Positions 22,642 to 34,924 are shown, counted from the stretch's first letter. The stretch is DNA of 64,000 bases from Desmodus rotundus (GCF_022682495.2 NC_071389.1:59914239-59978238); one strand, 5' to 3'. The notes: generated by a model from the sequence alone, not told the origin. Numbers and translations are program-made.

Positions 22642-24349
22642 ACACAAAGGAGTATCTAAAAACTGTAAGACAATATGAAATGATCCAAAATTAGTGCCAA
22701 TTCGAATTTCCATAGAAGACAAAAGAGAGAATAGTGAAAAATAAATATTTTAAGAGAGAAGGTTCAAAAACTCTCCGATTTAATGAAATACATAAAATCA
22801 CTGACACAAAGAGAACCAGCGAGACAAATAACTGAACAAAGCAAAGTAACAAAAATGGAAACACCTATGCATATCACATTAAAACTGCTGAAAACCTAAA
22901 ATGACATATTGAATTATATACATAATATCTCAATACAAAATCTCATACAAAAGAATATACAAAGGAATTACAGTAGATTCCTCTACAGAAAACATGCAAC
23001 CCAAGAGAAAGATGAGTTATATACTTAAAATCTGAAAAAAATACAACTGTCAATCCAAAATTCAATACCTAAGAAAAATATTTTTTAAAAGAAATATACA
23101 CTTAAAATTTTTCATAAACACAAAATTAGAGAGAATTTATTGTCAGTAGACCAGCAAGTAAGAAGTTTCAAGCATGATTTCAGGCAGAAGAAGTATGACA
23201 TTAGTCATAAACTTGGATCTAAGTTTAAAAAAAACAAGGGTGATAGAACTGGGGTAAACAGAAGTAAACTAATAAAGCCCACATTTTCTTATTTCTTAGA
23301 CTGCTTGGCCATCCTGACACTACGTTTTCCTATTTCTAGTAACTCTAGAAGAGAACTGGCTGTCTAAAACAAAAGAGTAGCAAGGAATTGACTTTTATAG
23401 CAAACATAAAATTACATTACATGACAACATTAGCAAAAAAAGATGAAAGGAATGCATTGAAAGTATATATTTATAAGATCTTTCACATAAATCAATATAA
23501 TAACCTTTAAAGGTACACAAATTCATTAAATGTATATTACAAACCCTTAAGGGAATCACTATTTTAAATAATAAACCAATGCCGTACATAAATAAACTCC
23601 CAAATAGTCAATTGATATAAAAGAAAAAAGGAGAAAGTAAGTAATAAATAAAAAAGAATAGAAAATAACAAAATAGTAAATATTAATTCAATCACATTGG
23701 TTATCCTATTAAATATAAACAGTGTAAACAAACATTAAAAGATAAAGATTATCAGATTAATAGAAAAATCATGACTCCAATATAAGCTGTCCACACAAAA
23801 TCCACTTTAAAAATAAGACATAAACAGGTTAAATGTAAATAGATGGAAAAAGTTATATCATGTAAACACTGATGAAACTAGAGTGGCTATATTGTTAGAT
23901 AATATCATTATTACATAATTATAAGCAGATCAATTAACAGGAAGACCTGCTGATCCTAAACAAATACCTACCTGATAGCAGATCTACAAAAGCTGATAAC
24001 ACTGGTAAAACCAGGTTCACAGTTACAGTTGAAAACGTCAACCCTTCTTTCTCAGGAATTGATGAAATAAAAAGACAGAAAACAGTAAAAAACATAAAAG
24101 ACCAGAGAAACATTATCAACCAGTTGCCATAACTGACATTTATAGAACCCACCGCAGAGAGCACGCGTTATTGCTTTCATGTACAAATGGAACATTCACC
24201 AAGGTAGACTACGTCATGAGCCACAAAACAATCCTTAACAAATTTTAAAAATTAAAATTACATACAGATTAAGATGTCAATTTCCCAAAACTAATCTACA
24301 AATTCAACAGGATTCCAATAAAAATCTCAGCAGGTATGTTTAGTTTGTC

Positions 24350-24352
24350 TAT

Positions 24353-24383
<31 letters not shown>

Positions 24384-24384
24384 T
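24350..24384 (+). repeat. (TTTA)n microsatellite
   Basis: About nine ATTT units inside the decayed L1. Confidence 0.97.
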
Positions 24385-24801
24385 GAAACTGATAAGCTGA
24401 ATTTAAAATTTATGTGAAAAGGCAAAAAACTAAAACAGGTAAAAAGATTTCAAGCTGGATGATCAAAGTTGAAGGATTCACACTACCTACTATAAGAATT
24501 TATTATAAAGTGACAGTGACCGAGACAGTGCAGCCCTGAGAAAGATGTATGTGTAGATAAATAGATGAGAGCAGTGAGAACAGAAATACGAGTAGACTCA
24601 AACAAATAAAGAATAACGATTTGCAACAAAGATGCTGAAAAGCATATCTATATGCATAAAATAAACTTCAATCCATACCTCACCCCCTGTATAATAAATT
24701 AACTCAATATGGATTGCGCACCTAAATCTAAAACTTAGAACTGTAAAAGTTATAGCAGATGAGATGAGACAATGCCTATGTGACCTTGAGTTGTATGAAT
24801 A

Positions 24802-24932
24802 TGGGGGTTGGGCAAAATAAATTTACAGTTGCATTGTGACATTCTTTTGAGTTAATCAAGTTATTGTAATGATCGTAACCTGCATGTCTTTTTCCATATG
24901 CACAACTGTAAACCTACTTTTGCCTACCCCTG
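24802..24932. mobile_element. Non-autonomous mariner-type element (MITE)
   Basis: A 131-bp element with terminal inverted repeats of about 30 bp: left 'gggttgggcaaaataaattt' + acagttgc; right end (reverse complement) 'aggggtaggcaaaagtaggt' + ttacagttgt. It is flanked by TA at 24800-24801 and 24933-24934, the target duplication of Tc1/mariner elements. There is no coding capacity. It is inserted in an older L1. Confidence 0.9.
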
Positions 24933-26035
24933 TATATTTTTTGATCAGACAAAAACCACAATTCATAAAGGAAAAGTTAATAAATTGACTTCCTTAAAAT
25001 AAGTAACTTCTATTCTTTAAAAGGTACTGTGGAGAGTTTGAAAAGACATGCCACAGATTAGGAGAAAATATTTGCAAATCTTGTATTTGATAAAAGACCT
25101 GTAACCAGACTTTGTTAAGTATTCCAAAATGTCACTTAAAGAAACAAACAACCCAATTAAAAAAAAACACAAAAGAGTTGACACTTCAAAGATGTTACAT
25201 AGATGGTAAATGAACAAAAAAGATGCTTGATATATTAGAAAATAAGAAAACAAAACTACAACAAAAATGGAATATCACCGCATCCTTATTAGGGTGACTT
25301 CAGACAAAATAAGCAAATCCACCAACACCGCGTGTTGATGAGGGTGTAGTGGCCCTGGAACCCTCATTCGTTTCTGTTGGGGATGCAAAATTGTTCAGAC
25401 ACTTTGGAAAGAATTTTAGCATTTCTTGTAAAGATATAAATATACTTCTCACATGGCCCAGCAATTCTACTTTTAATTATCTACTTAAGTGAAATAAAGA
25501 AAATGTATGTTCACATGCAAACCTTTACATGAGTATTTTGTTGTAGCTTTATTTGTAATTGCCAAGTAATTGAAAACTACTCAAATATTCCTTGATCGGG
25601 GTGATGGATAAACCAACTGGTATAAAAATCTTACAATGGGATACTATTCAGCAATAAAAAAAGACTGTTTTGTTGATATACAAAATGACATGGATGGATC
25701 TCAAAGGAATTATGCTAAGTGAAAGTAGCCAGATTCAAAAGCTAACACACTGCATGATTTTATTTAATGATATTCTGGTAAAGGTGGAGCTATAGGACAA
25801 GAACACATCAATGGCTTCCAAGAGCTGGAGTCGCGGGGAATGGTTGACTAGAAAGGATGATGTGTGTACACGTGAGTATATGAGTGGTTGTATGCACTGT
25901 GTGGTGCAATTGTTTTATATTTTCATGTAGTGGTCTTTACAAATTGCATGCATTCATCTAAAGGCAGAACTGTACAATAAAAATGGTACCTTTTTCTCTA
26001 TGTGAGTTATATCCTAATAAAAATGGAAAAATAAT

Positions 26036-28939
26036 ATTCTAGTTATTACATGAGAATCTATTTTTACCTTCTTTTTCTTTTTTCTTTGTCTTCCCAATTT
26101 ATATATGTTGTTGCATTGCTAAATTATTATCACCTATATACTAGTTACATTAATTCTTCCATTAACATCCAATTTTATCTCATTATAAGTTCTTCAGTTA
26201 AATATATTTAAAGTTACTGTTCATTTGCCACTATAACTACCTAAGGCAAGAAACCCAATGTTCAGTTTAAAAAAAAACTTCTCTTTTTTCCCCCAACTCC
26301 TATTCATCTTTTTCCTTTTAGTTTCATCATTTCAAGGCCCTGAGTTTGCAGGCCTCGTTGTTCCTTCTTTAGTCTTTGGCTCCAGTGGTAAATGGGAAGG
26401 GAACAAGCAGTCCTGAGCCTTCCAAATGCCCTGCCATTCCTGGGGAAGGGAGAGCTCTGTGGTAGTCTCCAAGTGGTGTAATCCATCCAGCATTCTTTTC
26501 TGCCTTTTGGTCCCCAATAAAATCAAATAAATGGGTTCCACCTGAGAAGATGGTGGCCCAGTCTTGTGCATCCAGAAACTTCTAGAAACCAGAGCCCCAC
26601 AAATTGGTGCAAATAAACAAACAAAAACCTCCCAAAACTGAAATACCCACAATTATAGAATCTCTTGGTTGGTTGAAATTTGCACTCCAGTAATTTTCTC
26701 AAGAACAGGTTATAGAAATATTACCTGTTATGTTTTATACTAAAAACTGTTTGTCTATAGTTTTGTACTATTTATAATGACTTTTTTCTACCATTTTTTT
26801 CTAACACTATCTTTGTATCAAGTTTTGCTAGTGTCGTTTGTCTTCTATTAATTCTTACTGAAGAATTTGAACTGGGGGAGCTGGGGTAGCTTTCCAGGGC
26901 TTATAACCCAGAGGATCTCTTCTCTGCTGTCCAAAAACAGATAGCTACCCACCTATATGGCCTTTGTCCACAAATAAGATTCCCGATTCCTCTTTTTTTC
27001 TGTGCAAACCAGTTCCAAAAAGGCTTTAGTTACAAACTCAACTCATGCTAGTTTCCTCACTCTTCACTTTAAACAAGGTACACAGCTAGCACGTGAATGT
27101 GAGTCCTTCACCTATGGAAGCAGGGTGTTACCAGTACATTCTAAACTCTGTCACCCCTGAGCTTCTTGCCATTTTCTACGTTCCGCTTTATATAGTGTCC
27201 TATGCATTTAGTGCTTTAGCTGCTTTTGGGAATCCTTCACATATTCTGAAGTTGGTAGATTTATACTTCCTAGGTTCTCAAAAACTAAAGTTTACATAAT
27301 TTTTATTATTGTTTCTGTATAATTTCCAGGAAGAAAATACACATAATGTTGATTTATAGTCATACTAGAAGTTATAGTCTAGTAAAATTGTTATGTGTTT
27401 TCAAATGTATAGGGCCAAACCTCTAAAATGCTCAGGTTCAGTTATAACATTACTATCAGATTTCCACATGCTCCAAAATGCCTCACTTACTGGGTTCTTA
27501 AAGCTTGATCACAACAAAACTATGAATACTACACAATGGCTTTTCATTGAACAGTACAACTAAAACAATCTTAAGGTGGATATACCTTGTAGAGATTTTC
27601 TGTTAGAATATCTTGGAGAAAAACATTCTCTCTACTTTGCTTCTCTCTCTCATTGCATTCTTCTTTCAATCAAAAAAAAAAATTGGGTTTGAAAAAATAT
27701 TTGTTTCTTACCTCCAGTTTATTGGATTATCAATATGCTTTTTCCTAGTCTCTGGATTGTTTATTTATTGCTGTTTTTTCACTTTTCTAGGTTAAAATGT
27801 TTAATGCAGCTCTACCAGAAAAATTCTTACCTTTCTGTTAATCCTCTGACTCCCTCAGAGCATTCAGTACAACATTGCAATGTGATTGGCAATATCTATT
27901 CTCAGGGACCTGCCTCTCCTTTGAAATCAAAGATGGGTTAGGAAGTTTTCTGAAGTATACAGGCACCACCCCAGGCTATTATTTTGAATAATCTGCTCTG
28001 GCGCAGGAACACTCATGCAAGGTGTTGAATCTCTTAAAATATGCAGTGCTACATGAGTGCCTACAGCACCTCAGGGTAAAAACTGAGCCCGGTATAAGAA
28101 TGAATGATGGAGCCTTTGTGTTTTTCTCAATGTTCAGGCAGGTGTACTGGCATTTACACAGGCCTATGTGATGTACGTTCAGGTAGAGCTAAAACTCTTT
28201 GATGATTATACATTTCTACTGTACATAGAATTCATTGTCTTGCTAAGGTAGGTTGCTTCTAATTGTTATGTTGTGTCTTCCTCTCTCATATTGTCTTGCT
28301 TTATGGGTGAGGGGATTTTCATGAACCACATTTGCTTTACATTTAATTTTGCAAACATGCACCCAAATCGAAGGGAATGGCAGTGTGCTCTTATGTTTAA
28401 AGCAAAAATACACATTGATGTCTCAGGAAGAAAACCAGTGAGGTTCACTTTGGAAGAGAATCCAATGTCAATGCATTCTTGGAGTAGTTTTCATAACTAG
28501 ATTGTATTATTAAATTGACAGAATTTATAAGAATTTCTAATGAACATTGTGATTAAATATGCATGTGGGAAGTTGGGGTGTTGGTGCACGAAGTAGAAGT
28601 AAAAATGTATGCAGGAAAGTAATTACACTCAAATGAAACATGGAAAGCAACAAGAAGCCCTCTAATTCCAAAGACCATACTCCCAGCAAACTGAATCCTA
28701 GTAATGCAGCCACCAATTTAGGAACACCATTGCATATTTATCACCTAAAAGACTGAAATTGATGATGGAGATTATTTTTTAAAGATATAAAGATATTACC
28801 CAGTCCTTGAGGCAACACCAAATGAAAGGATAATTACAGAAATAACCAAATATAGCAATGCTTTTAAGAAAAAAAGTGGAAAGTTGCTTTACTCGTGCTC
28901 AGTGAGTATTTCAGAATATCTGTAGAACGTGAGATTTGA
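26036..28939. other. No gene recognised; unique DNA
   Basis: Low-complexity AT-rich sequence with isolated richer patches at 26330-26580 (106-codon minus frame, no domain recognised) and 28250-28500 (open on both strands, may be mildly constrained). I cannot support an exon or repeat family here. Confidence 0.4.
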
Positions 28940-29312
28940 CCATGGTATTTAAAAGACCAGTAGATGAGTGGATAAAACAGTTATGCTACATTTACACAAT
29001 GGAATACTACTTGGTTGTAAAAAAACAAACAAACAAACAAAACGCTCTTTGGACAGCATGCATGGACACGGAGAACATTGTGCTAAGTGAAATAAGCCAG
29101 TCACGGAAAGACAAAGACCACATGATCTCATCCGTATGTGAAATCTAATGAACAAACTGAACTAAGAACCAGAGATAGAGAGCAGGCTAACAGCTCTGGG
29201 GGAGATTGGAGGGTGGGGGCATTTAAGAAAAGAAGAAATGCATCTTCTTTTCTTAAAAAAGAAAAAAAGAGAGAAGAAATACATACATACATACATACAT
29301 ACATACATAATC
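28940..29312 (+). mobile_element. L1 3' fragment with (ATAC)n tail
   Basis: 'caatggaatactacttggtt', 'acattgtgctaagtgaaata' and 'tgatctcatccgtatgtgaa' are L1 3' landmarks, followed by 'gggggagattggagggtggg'. The tail is purine-rich and grades into (ATAC)n at 29278-29309. A 15-bp inverted repeat at 29222-29257 lies between body and tail. Confidence 0.8.
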
Positions 29313-31650
29313 TGATCCCACCTATCTTTAATGCCTACTTTTAGTCATTTCTCTGCCAACACTGTCCAGTCCAGCCCTTCTAAACTCATTTCCATGTCTA
29401 ACTACATTAACTACCCAGAGATTCTTCCATAAAAGGTAGCTCATCTGCCCAGTAGATTACCACTTCTCTATCACTTTACCTAACCCATAGTTTTTGTGAA
29501 GATGAATGAGTTTGTACCTATAATGATCTTGGAACAGTATTTGACACATAGAGCTCATTCGATGTTCACTATTACTAATAACATTATAACCACTATTAAA
29601 TTTATTTCAATGTCAGAGTTATATTTACTCTTAAGGGTTGATATTTCTAAATGCCTAAGAAGATGCGCATGTGTAAATGGTGGGCAAGACAATGAAAGAG
29701 GCAATTACATGGATAGTCAGGAAGTAAATTTTTTTTTTTAAAAAGCAAGTGTAAACAAGAAAATTAGTTGTTAATGTCTGTTGCATAGATTTCCTACAAC
29801 AGGATTTAAAAGCATACTGATATAAGACCACTGTGCTATGATTGATATCTATTTTAGAAATTTAAGTTACCTTGAACTACATAGTCTAGGAGGCCAGACT
29901 ATGAATCACCCAATTAAAAATGCTTTCTTCCCAATGAAAAAAGTAAAAACAGTTTAGCAATGAAGAATATTAATTCCAGTTACCTGGGAAATTGTCCTTA
30001 TATGACTTTTTTTGTTCCCACAAAATAGGAAATATATTATTCTTTATTATCTAGCTTATGCCTAATGTAAAATCTAGAACAGTGTCTAGTCCAAATCTAC
30101 AAAAGTTCCAGCTGAAGAGACTGAATTAAAAAGACATTAATCTGATATTTTGGTTTTTCAAGCCTTGAGATATATATACATATGCCATGAAAATAAATTA
30201 ATATGTAAAAACTGATGACATTGATTTAAAATATTAAAAATAATAAAATATTTTAATTTCTTGAATCATAGAAATGCAAACAGGTTATCACACAATGTCT
30301 TTAAGCAGTCACATTTTTACTATGTTTCAGTAAAAACAAAATGTGAAAAATATGTCAGACAGGAAAATTGGTTATGCTTGATTAGAGTTCTTATCTAATT
30401 TTGTTTTATTTTTTAAATTTATTTTTGTATGAGTGTTTCATTTAATTTGTAGAACTTCGGGAAAGAGGCAAAACCATGTTTGGAATGCAAAGTTATAACA
30501 GTTTAAAGATGAAGCACTCAATCCTCACATTATCCTGTTAGTAATTTGTTCAGCAGCGCATTCAAAAATTCAAACTCACAAATATTTAAAATTAGCAATT
30601 TTGCTTACTTCATTAGCAAAATTTAAGTTCTTATTAGTAAATACCAGATCTGGTGTTAGGTACCGGGGATTTAGGACTGATAAAACACTATCTACTTTTA
30701 GTGAATTTTAAATTCAGTGGCACCCAAAATTGTGCCATAATGAAATCAGGATAGAGAGGGAAAGAGAGAGAGAGGGATTGAGAGAGAGAATAAATGAGGG
30801 GTTGAGGAACACAGAGTAAGGACCATAAGAGTTCTAAGAAGAGTTGAAATTTGCACAAGTCCTTTGGTAAGATTTTGCCAGGTGAGGTGGAGAAGTATAA
30901 TTCGGCATCAGAAAACAGTAACAGAAAAACATGGAAGCAATAAAAGAACATATTTTGGGGTATGCCAATAAGTAATTTCTAGGAAAATAGATAGTCCAGT
31001 GTGACTAAAAAATGTAGTCCTTGAGCAGAAGGAAGAAAGAAGTTTAAGAGCAGATTTTTGTATAATTCTCTCCCCTTGTTATGGGTGGGGCCTGGGACTT
31101 GGCTTCTAACCAATAGGATATGTCAATGATGCTGTGAACACAGAAACTAAGCTGGTAATATATAAATTAAAAGGTAAATAATAATTTCATGAGTTTTAGC
31201 CTCTATTTTGTTTTAATGTGAGATATATGACCATAATCAAGTTCAAGTACTCAATAGCTATTTATGGATGAAAGAGAAAGATATAGGGACATGAGAGCTT
31301 CAAATTCCTACACATTTTAAACTAATGGTTTCTTTACAGCTCTAAATTTAGAGTTATAAGACCTATACCACTAATTAAAATCATTGTTTGATAACATTGG
31401 AAAGTTGTTGAAGAGCAAGGGTTTCCCTTTCCAGTATTAGCATCGGTACTGTCTTATCATCTTCTTGACTGCTATTATAATAAGAAAAAACACTCAGAAA
31501 GGAAGTGATAGCTTTTACCTTACTTCTACCTCCTCAAGGAGCTGTTAGTGTTTACCTGATTAAGATTCATTGGAAAGCAACAGAACATTTTTAAAACCCA
31601 AATCACATTTTGTTTTTAATTTTTCTACGATATTTATATTTAAAAGTCTA
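29313..31650. other. No gene recognised
   Basis: AT-rich DNA. A short LINE/MIR-like end may lie at 29505-29600 ('tatttgacacatagagctca'). A GA-rich tract lies at 30750-30790. No exon is supported. Confidence 0.45.
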
Positions 31651-31988
31651 CATTCATTGAACAAATACTTATTAAAATCCCCTTTGTGCTAGGTACTGTG
31701 ATTAGATACTGAGTATATATCAATAAATAAAAATTATTCAGTTTTTGAAGATATTTTGAACATTTCTTACCTTAAGGAAGCTTTTTTACATACTACAATC
31801 TAGTGTAGGAGGGAAACACAATATACAATAAATGTATTTCAAACATAATGTAAGTATAGGATTAGAATTATGAAGCAAAGTAAAGCAGGGAAAAAAGATG
31901 GAGAAAACTTGGGAGTGTTATTTTAGTCACAGTGATTAGAAAATTCCTCCTAGTAGATGTGATTTAGGGACAGAGATTTAAATATATA

Positions 31989-32196
31989 CAGGATCCAGCA
32001 CAAATAATACCCCTTTTAATTACAAAAATTTTTATTACAAAACCATAAGCATGTAATTCTGTAACATAATAATATCACACTCAAACATACCATATGACAT
32101 CTTAGGTGAAATGTTCAAATTGCTCTCCAACTCATGCAAGACGATCATGTACCTTACCAACCACATTCCAGCAAGCCTTACTCCTGCCAGACCCTG
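31989..32196 (-). mobile_element. Internally deleted mariner with transposase tail
   Basis: A 208-bp element flanked by TA (31987-31988 and 32197-32198). The ends match as inverted repeats: left 'caggatccagcacaaataa', right (reverse complement) 'cagggtctggcaggagtaa'. Only the C-terminal piece of the transposase survives. It lies inside an L2. Confidence 0.85.
32102..32185 (-). pseudogene. Mariner transposase C-terminal remnant
   Basis: Read on the minus strand, the frame ending at the TAA at 32102-32104 gives W-x-x-V-x-K-V-x-DRLA, a stop, then VGEQFEHFT. This matches the conserved end of mariner transposases (…DRL…C…GEQFEHL). The catalytic DDD/DDE part is deleted, and a TGA breaks the remaining piece, so it cannot encode a transposase. 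Confidence 0.8.
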
Positions 32197-32993
32197 TATT
32201 TGAGAAGAAATTTGAAGGCAAGTTGAGAAAACTGTGTCAAGCAGGAAGGGTCAAGTGCAAAGGTCTTGAAGTAGAAATCTGCTTGATTTATTTAAGGAGA
32301 AACTAGAAAGCCAGTGGAGAAAGCAAGTGGAAAAATCAAAAGAAATGAGATTCAAGAGGATAAACATGCCAGATTACACACATAATATTGTCCATAGTTT
32401 TAAAATGTGGATTTCTTTCTAAGTGGGATGGGAAGGCAATGAAGGTTTTAAACATATAATGATCACTGTTGATACTTTGTGGATGATGAATGATAATGAA
32501 TCAGAAAGAAAACAAGACCAGATAGAAAGCTACTGCAATAGCTGAGGTTAAATTAAAAAACAAAAATAAAAATAATGGGGACTAGATGATAGTGAGGGAG
32601 TGCTGATTAGTTGAGTATTGGAAATGTTTGCTAACTAAAATTAAGAATGATTCCAATTTTTTATTGTGAGCATCCGGGAAATAGTGAGATACAAAAGACC
32701 AAAGGAAGTACAAGTTTGATGGTGGTGGAGAGAAAGAATGAGAACAAAGTATTCTGTTTTGAAGGTCTTTAGTTAGAAACACTGATGGACAATTGGATAT
32801 ATGAGTCTCAAATTTAAATTGGCACCAGAGAGAGAGAGATAATTTTTGTAATTGTTAATGATGATCGGGTATTTAAGGATTTGGAACTAAATGAGATTAT
32901 TGGCAAATAAGTATGCAAAAGAAGGGATCTGAAGACTGAATGAGAATACGCCAACTTTTAGAATTTGGGGAAAAGATATGACAAAATGGTCAG

Positions 32994-33439
32994 TGTTGTA
33001 AGTTGAATTGTGTCCTCCCAGAAGGTAGGCTGAAGCTCAAGGCCCCCTTACCTGCGAATATGATCTTACTAGGAAATAGGGTCTTTGAAGATATAATCAA
33101 TGTCAGATGAGGTCATTAGAGTGGGCATTAAATAGGACTGGGGTCCTTACCGGAAGTGAAGACAGACACACAGAAGAGATTGCCGTATGAAGACATAGAC
33201 ACATGAGGGGAGAATGCCATGTGGTGATGGAGGCAGAGGTTAAAGAGCTGCTGCCAAGGATCACTGGCAAACCACCAGAAGTGAGGACGTAGTCTCCCCT
33301 CTGGGTTTCAGGGAGAAGCACAACAGTGTTAACACTTGAATTTCGGACTTCCTGTTTCCAGAAGTGTGAGCCAATAAATTTCTGTTTTTCTAGTCACCCG
33401 GTTTGTGGTACTTTCTTTTGTCAACCTAGGAAAATAACA
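32994..33439 (+). mobile_element. MLT1 (ERVL-MaLR) solo LTR, sense
   Basis: It starts 'tgttgtaagttgaattgtgt' and ends 'tcaacctaggaaaataaca', with 'ggaaatagggtctttgaaga', 'ttcggacttcctgtttccag' and 'ccggtttgtggtactttctt' inside. All are MLT1 landmarks in order. The canonical TG...CA ends are kept. There is no internal retroviral sequence. Confidence 0.92.
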
Positions 33440-34029
33440 GAGTCAGTAAGGGAGGAGAAATAATTAAGAAAGTGTGGTGTTCTGGAAGCTCAGTAAGAAA
33501 ATGTTTGAGGCAAGAGAGAACAACATGAAATTATGTTGACAGAACAAGTGAGAGGAGGGTTGAAAATTTATCTTTGACCGTCCCCATGTGCATTCAGCTG
33601 CATACTGCTCAGTGCACATGGGGGCCCTACTGGAGTCTGAGGAAGGAACAACCTAAAAAGATAAGGAAAAGTCTTTAGACTCATAGAGGGTCAGAAACAG
33701 TGCTGTTTCCACCAGGCAGAATGGAAAAACACATCATTCTTGGGACATCAAATAGACTGCTCAGAAGATTTTTGCCTGACCAGTGAAGTAAAATTAGCCC
33801 CAAATTCACTACTGCTCTGTTATTATATCACAAAGCTTTAAAGCAAGATCCATGTAACTTAAATACATCCCAGAAGGAAGCTCAAAAATACTTACTAAAA
33901 TACAAAAACACCCAGGACCTAACATGGTAAAATTCCCACATATCTCATTCTCTAACCAAACAACTGGAAATGCAAAGAAGTAGGCATACACAACCCATAA
34001 TGAGTGGAGGGAAGAATAACAAGGAGCCT
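33440..34029. other. No gene recognised; short strong hairpin at 33582-33623
   Basis: Unique DNA. It holds an inverted repeat with 17-nt arms around an 8-nt loop (see separate entry). Confidence 0.5.
33582..33623. ncRNA. Near-perfect short hairpin (miRNA-like or cruciform)
   Basis: The arm CCCCATGTGCATTCAGC (33582-33598) pairs with GCTCAGTGCACATGGGG (33607-33623) at 16 of 17 positions (one T-G wobble, one C-C mismatch) across the loop TGCATACT. The stem extends by about two weak pairs outside. The 3' arm contains the word CAGTGCA, which is also the seed-like word of the miR-148/152 and miR-130 families. The stem is shorter than a typical miRNA precursor, so an RNA product is only a possibility. 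Confidence 0.25.
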
Positions 34030-34190
34030 TAAAAATGCTTTTGTGGGTGAGATTTGTTCATCATACTGGTGGCGGTGGTTTGACAGGTGCACACATTGGT
34101 CAAAGCTTATCGAATTGCACACTGCATGCAGTGTCCTATATCTCAATTATATTGCAATAAACCTGATATTAAAAATATCTGATCTTCCTG
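34030..34190 (+). mobile_element. L1 3' UTR fragment
   Basis: 'ggcggtggtttgacaggtgc' with 'aagcttatcgaattgcacac' and 'cctatatctcaattatattg', then 'caataaacctgat', matches the end of old L1 elements (ggtggttacat... gaactgtacac... tgtatgtaaattatacctcaataaagctgat). Confidence 0.75.
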
Positions 34191-34439
34191 AATAAAAGAG
34201 AGAATAGGACAGGAGGAAGTAGAAAGAGCAACTCTTTGGAGGTGTTTCTTTATAAAAGGTAATAGAAGAATGAGACGGTTTTTAGAGGAAGAGCTAAGAT
34301 GAACAAATTGTTATGTGTTTCCTCTGTGTCAGAGAAATACAGTATTTAAAACTTAGAGTGCATAAGAATTAGTGGTCAAGTAGACATAAGAGATGAGGAT
34401 AAATTGCATAATTAGGATAATATAATATCAAATTAGAAA

Positions 34440-34610
34440 CAACCATTTCTGGGTTGGATTTACTGTTGTGGCCTTTAGTTGCTATGTGATTCTCTGCAAA
34501 CTACTTATATCTTGTGACTGTCTATTTCTTCATCTGTAAAAGGAGGATAATAGCAATATCCACTTTGCAGTGTATTTAGGATGTTAAAATTATATGTATG
34601 CAATGGAGAC
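34440..34610 (-). repeat. MIR SINE
   Basis: 'gctatgtgattctctgcaaa' followed by 'ctatttcttcatctgtaaaa' and 'ggaggataatagcaatatcc' is the antisense MIR core (gctgtgtgaccttgggcaag... cagtttcctcatctgtaaaatggggataata). Confidence 0.88.
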
Positions 34611-34924
34611 AGCCAGCAAGCCCCACTGAGGCTTAAAACATAATTAATTTTTTGACTTTGCTTCCTCTGGGCTTTGTAGACATTGAAAAAAAAGATATTC
34701 TTTACAGTAATTTAGCAAGCTTGTCTTACATAAACATAAGCCTAACAGTTTACCAATTTTGTAATATTTTTATTTTCTTCCAAATCTCTTTGCTAATTGC
34801 ATCCAAATCAACTTAGTTAGAAAAGTATTTTAATGATATTTACTATTTGGGGGAACGTTAGAGAACAGAATATATTATTTTTTTTCAAAAGAACTTAGAG
34901 AACATACACCAACTATATGACATT

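Larger units (their letters stand above)
22642..26035 (+). mobile_element. Long decayed L1 (ORF1 end, ORF2 pieces, 3' UTR)
   Basis: Landmarks run in L1 order: the ORF1-end region (22740-23210: 'actctccgatttaatgaaat', 'ttgtcagtagaccagcaagt'), the ORF2 start (23690-23910), 'gacatttatagaacccaccg' and 'tggaacattcaccaaggtag' (24135-24210), 'gattccaataaaaatctcag' (24310), the reverse-transcriptase C-terminal side (24390-24530), 'caatgggatactattcagc' (25635) and a 3' UTR ending 'cctaataaaaatggaaaaat'. All frames are broken by many stops and deletions, so there is no functional protein. A (TTTA)n run at 24350-24384 and a mariner MITE at 24802-24932 interrupt it. Confidence 0.85.
31655..32988 (-). mobile_element. 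L2 LINE, interrupted by a mariner
   Basis: Antisense L2 order is visible: 'ttgaacaaatacttattaaa' and 'tgtgctaggtactgtgatta' (31655-31710), 'gaagcttttttacatactac' (31780), then after the mariner 'gcaggaagggtcaagtgcaa', 'gaaggcaatgaaggttttaa', 'aatgatcactgttgatactt', 'agctactgcaatagctgagg' and 'gacaattggatatatgagtc'. About 1.1 kb of L2 remains, with no usable frame. Confidence 0.75.

Noticed and set aside
26332..26652. 106-codon minus-strand frame (MWVFQFWEVFVCLF...)
   Set aside because: The hydrophobic N-terminus looks signal-like, but it arises from an A-rich plus strand; no downstream exon, no conserved domain, no repeat identity.
29278..29309. CRISPR-like short regular repeats ((ATAC)n, (TG)n, (TTTA)n, (TTCC)n)
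   Set aside because: These are simple microsatellites without spacers, in a mammalian genome.
16328..33439. The two MLT1 LTRs as ends of one provirus
   Set aside because: They are in opposite orientation, 16 kb apart, with unrelated unique DNA and other repeats between them; each is a solo LTR.
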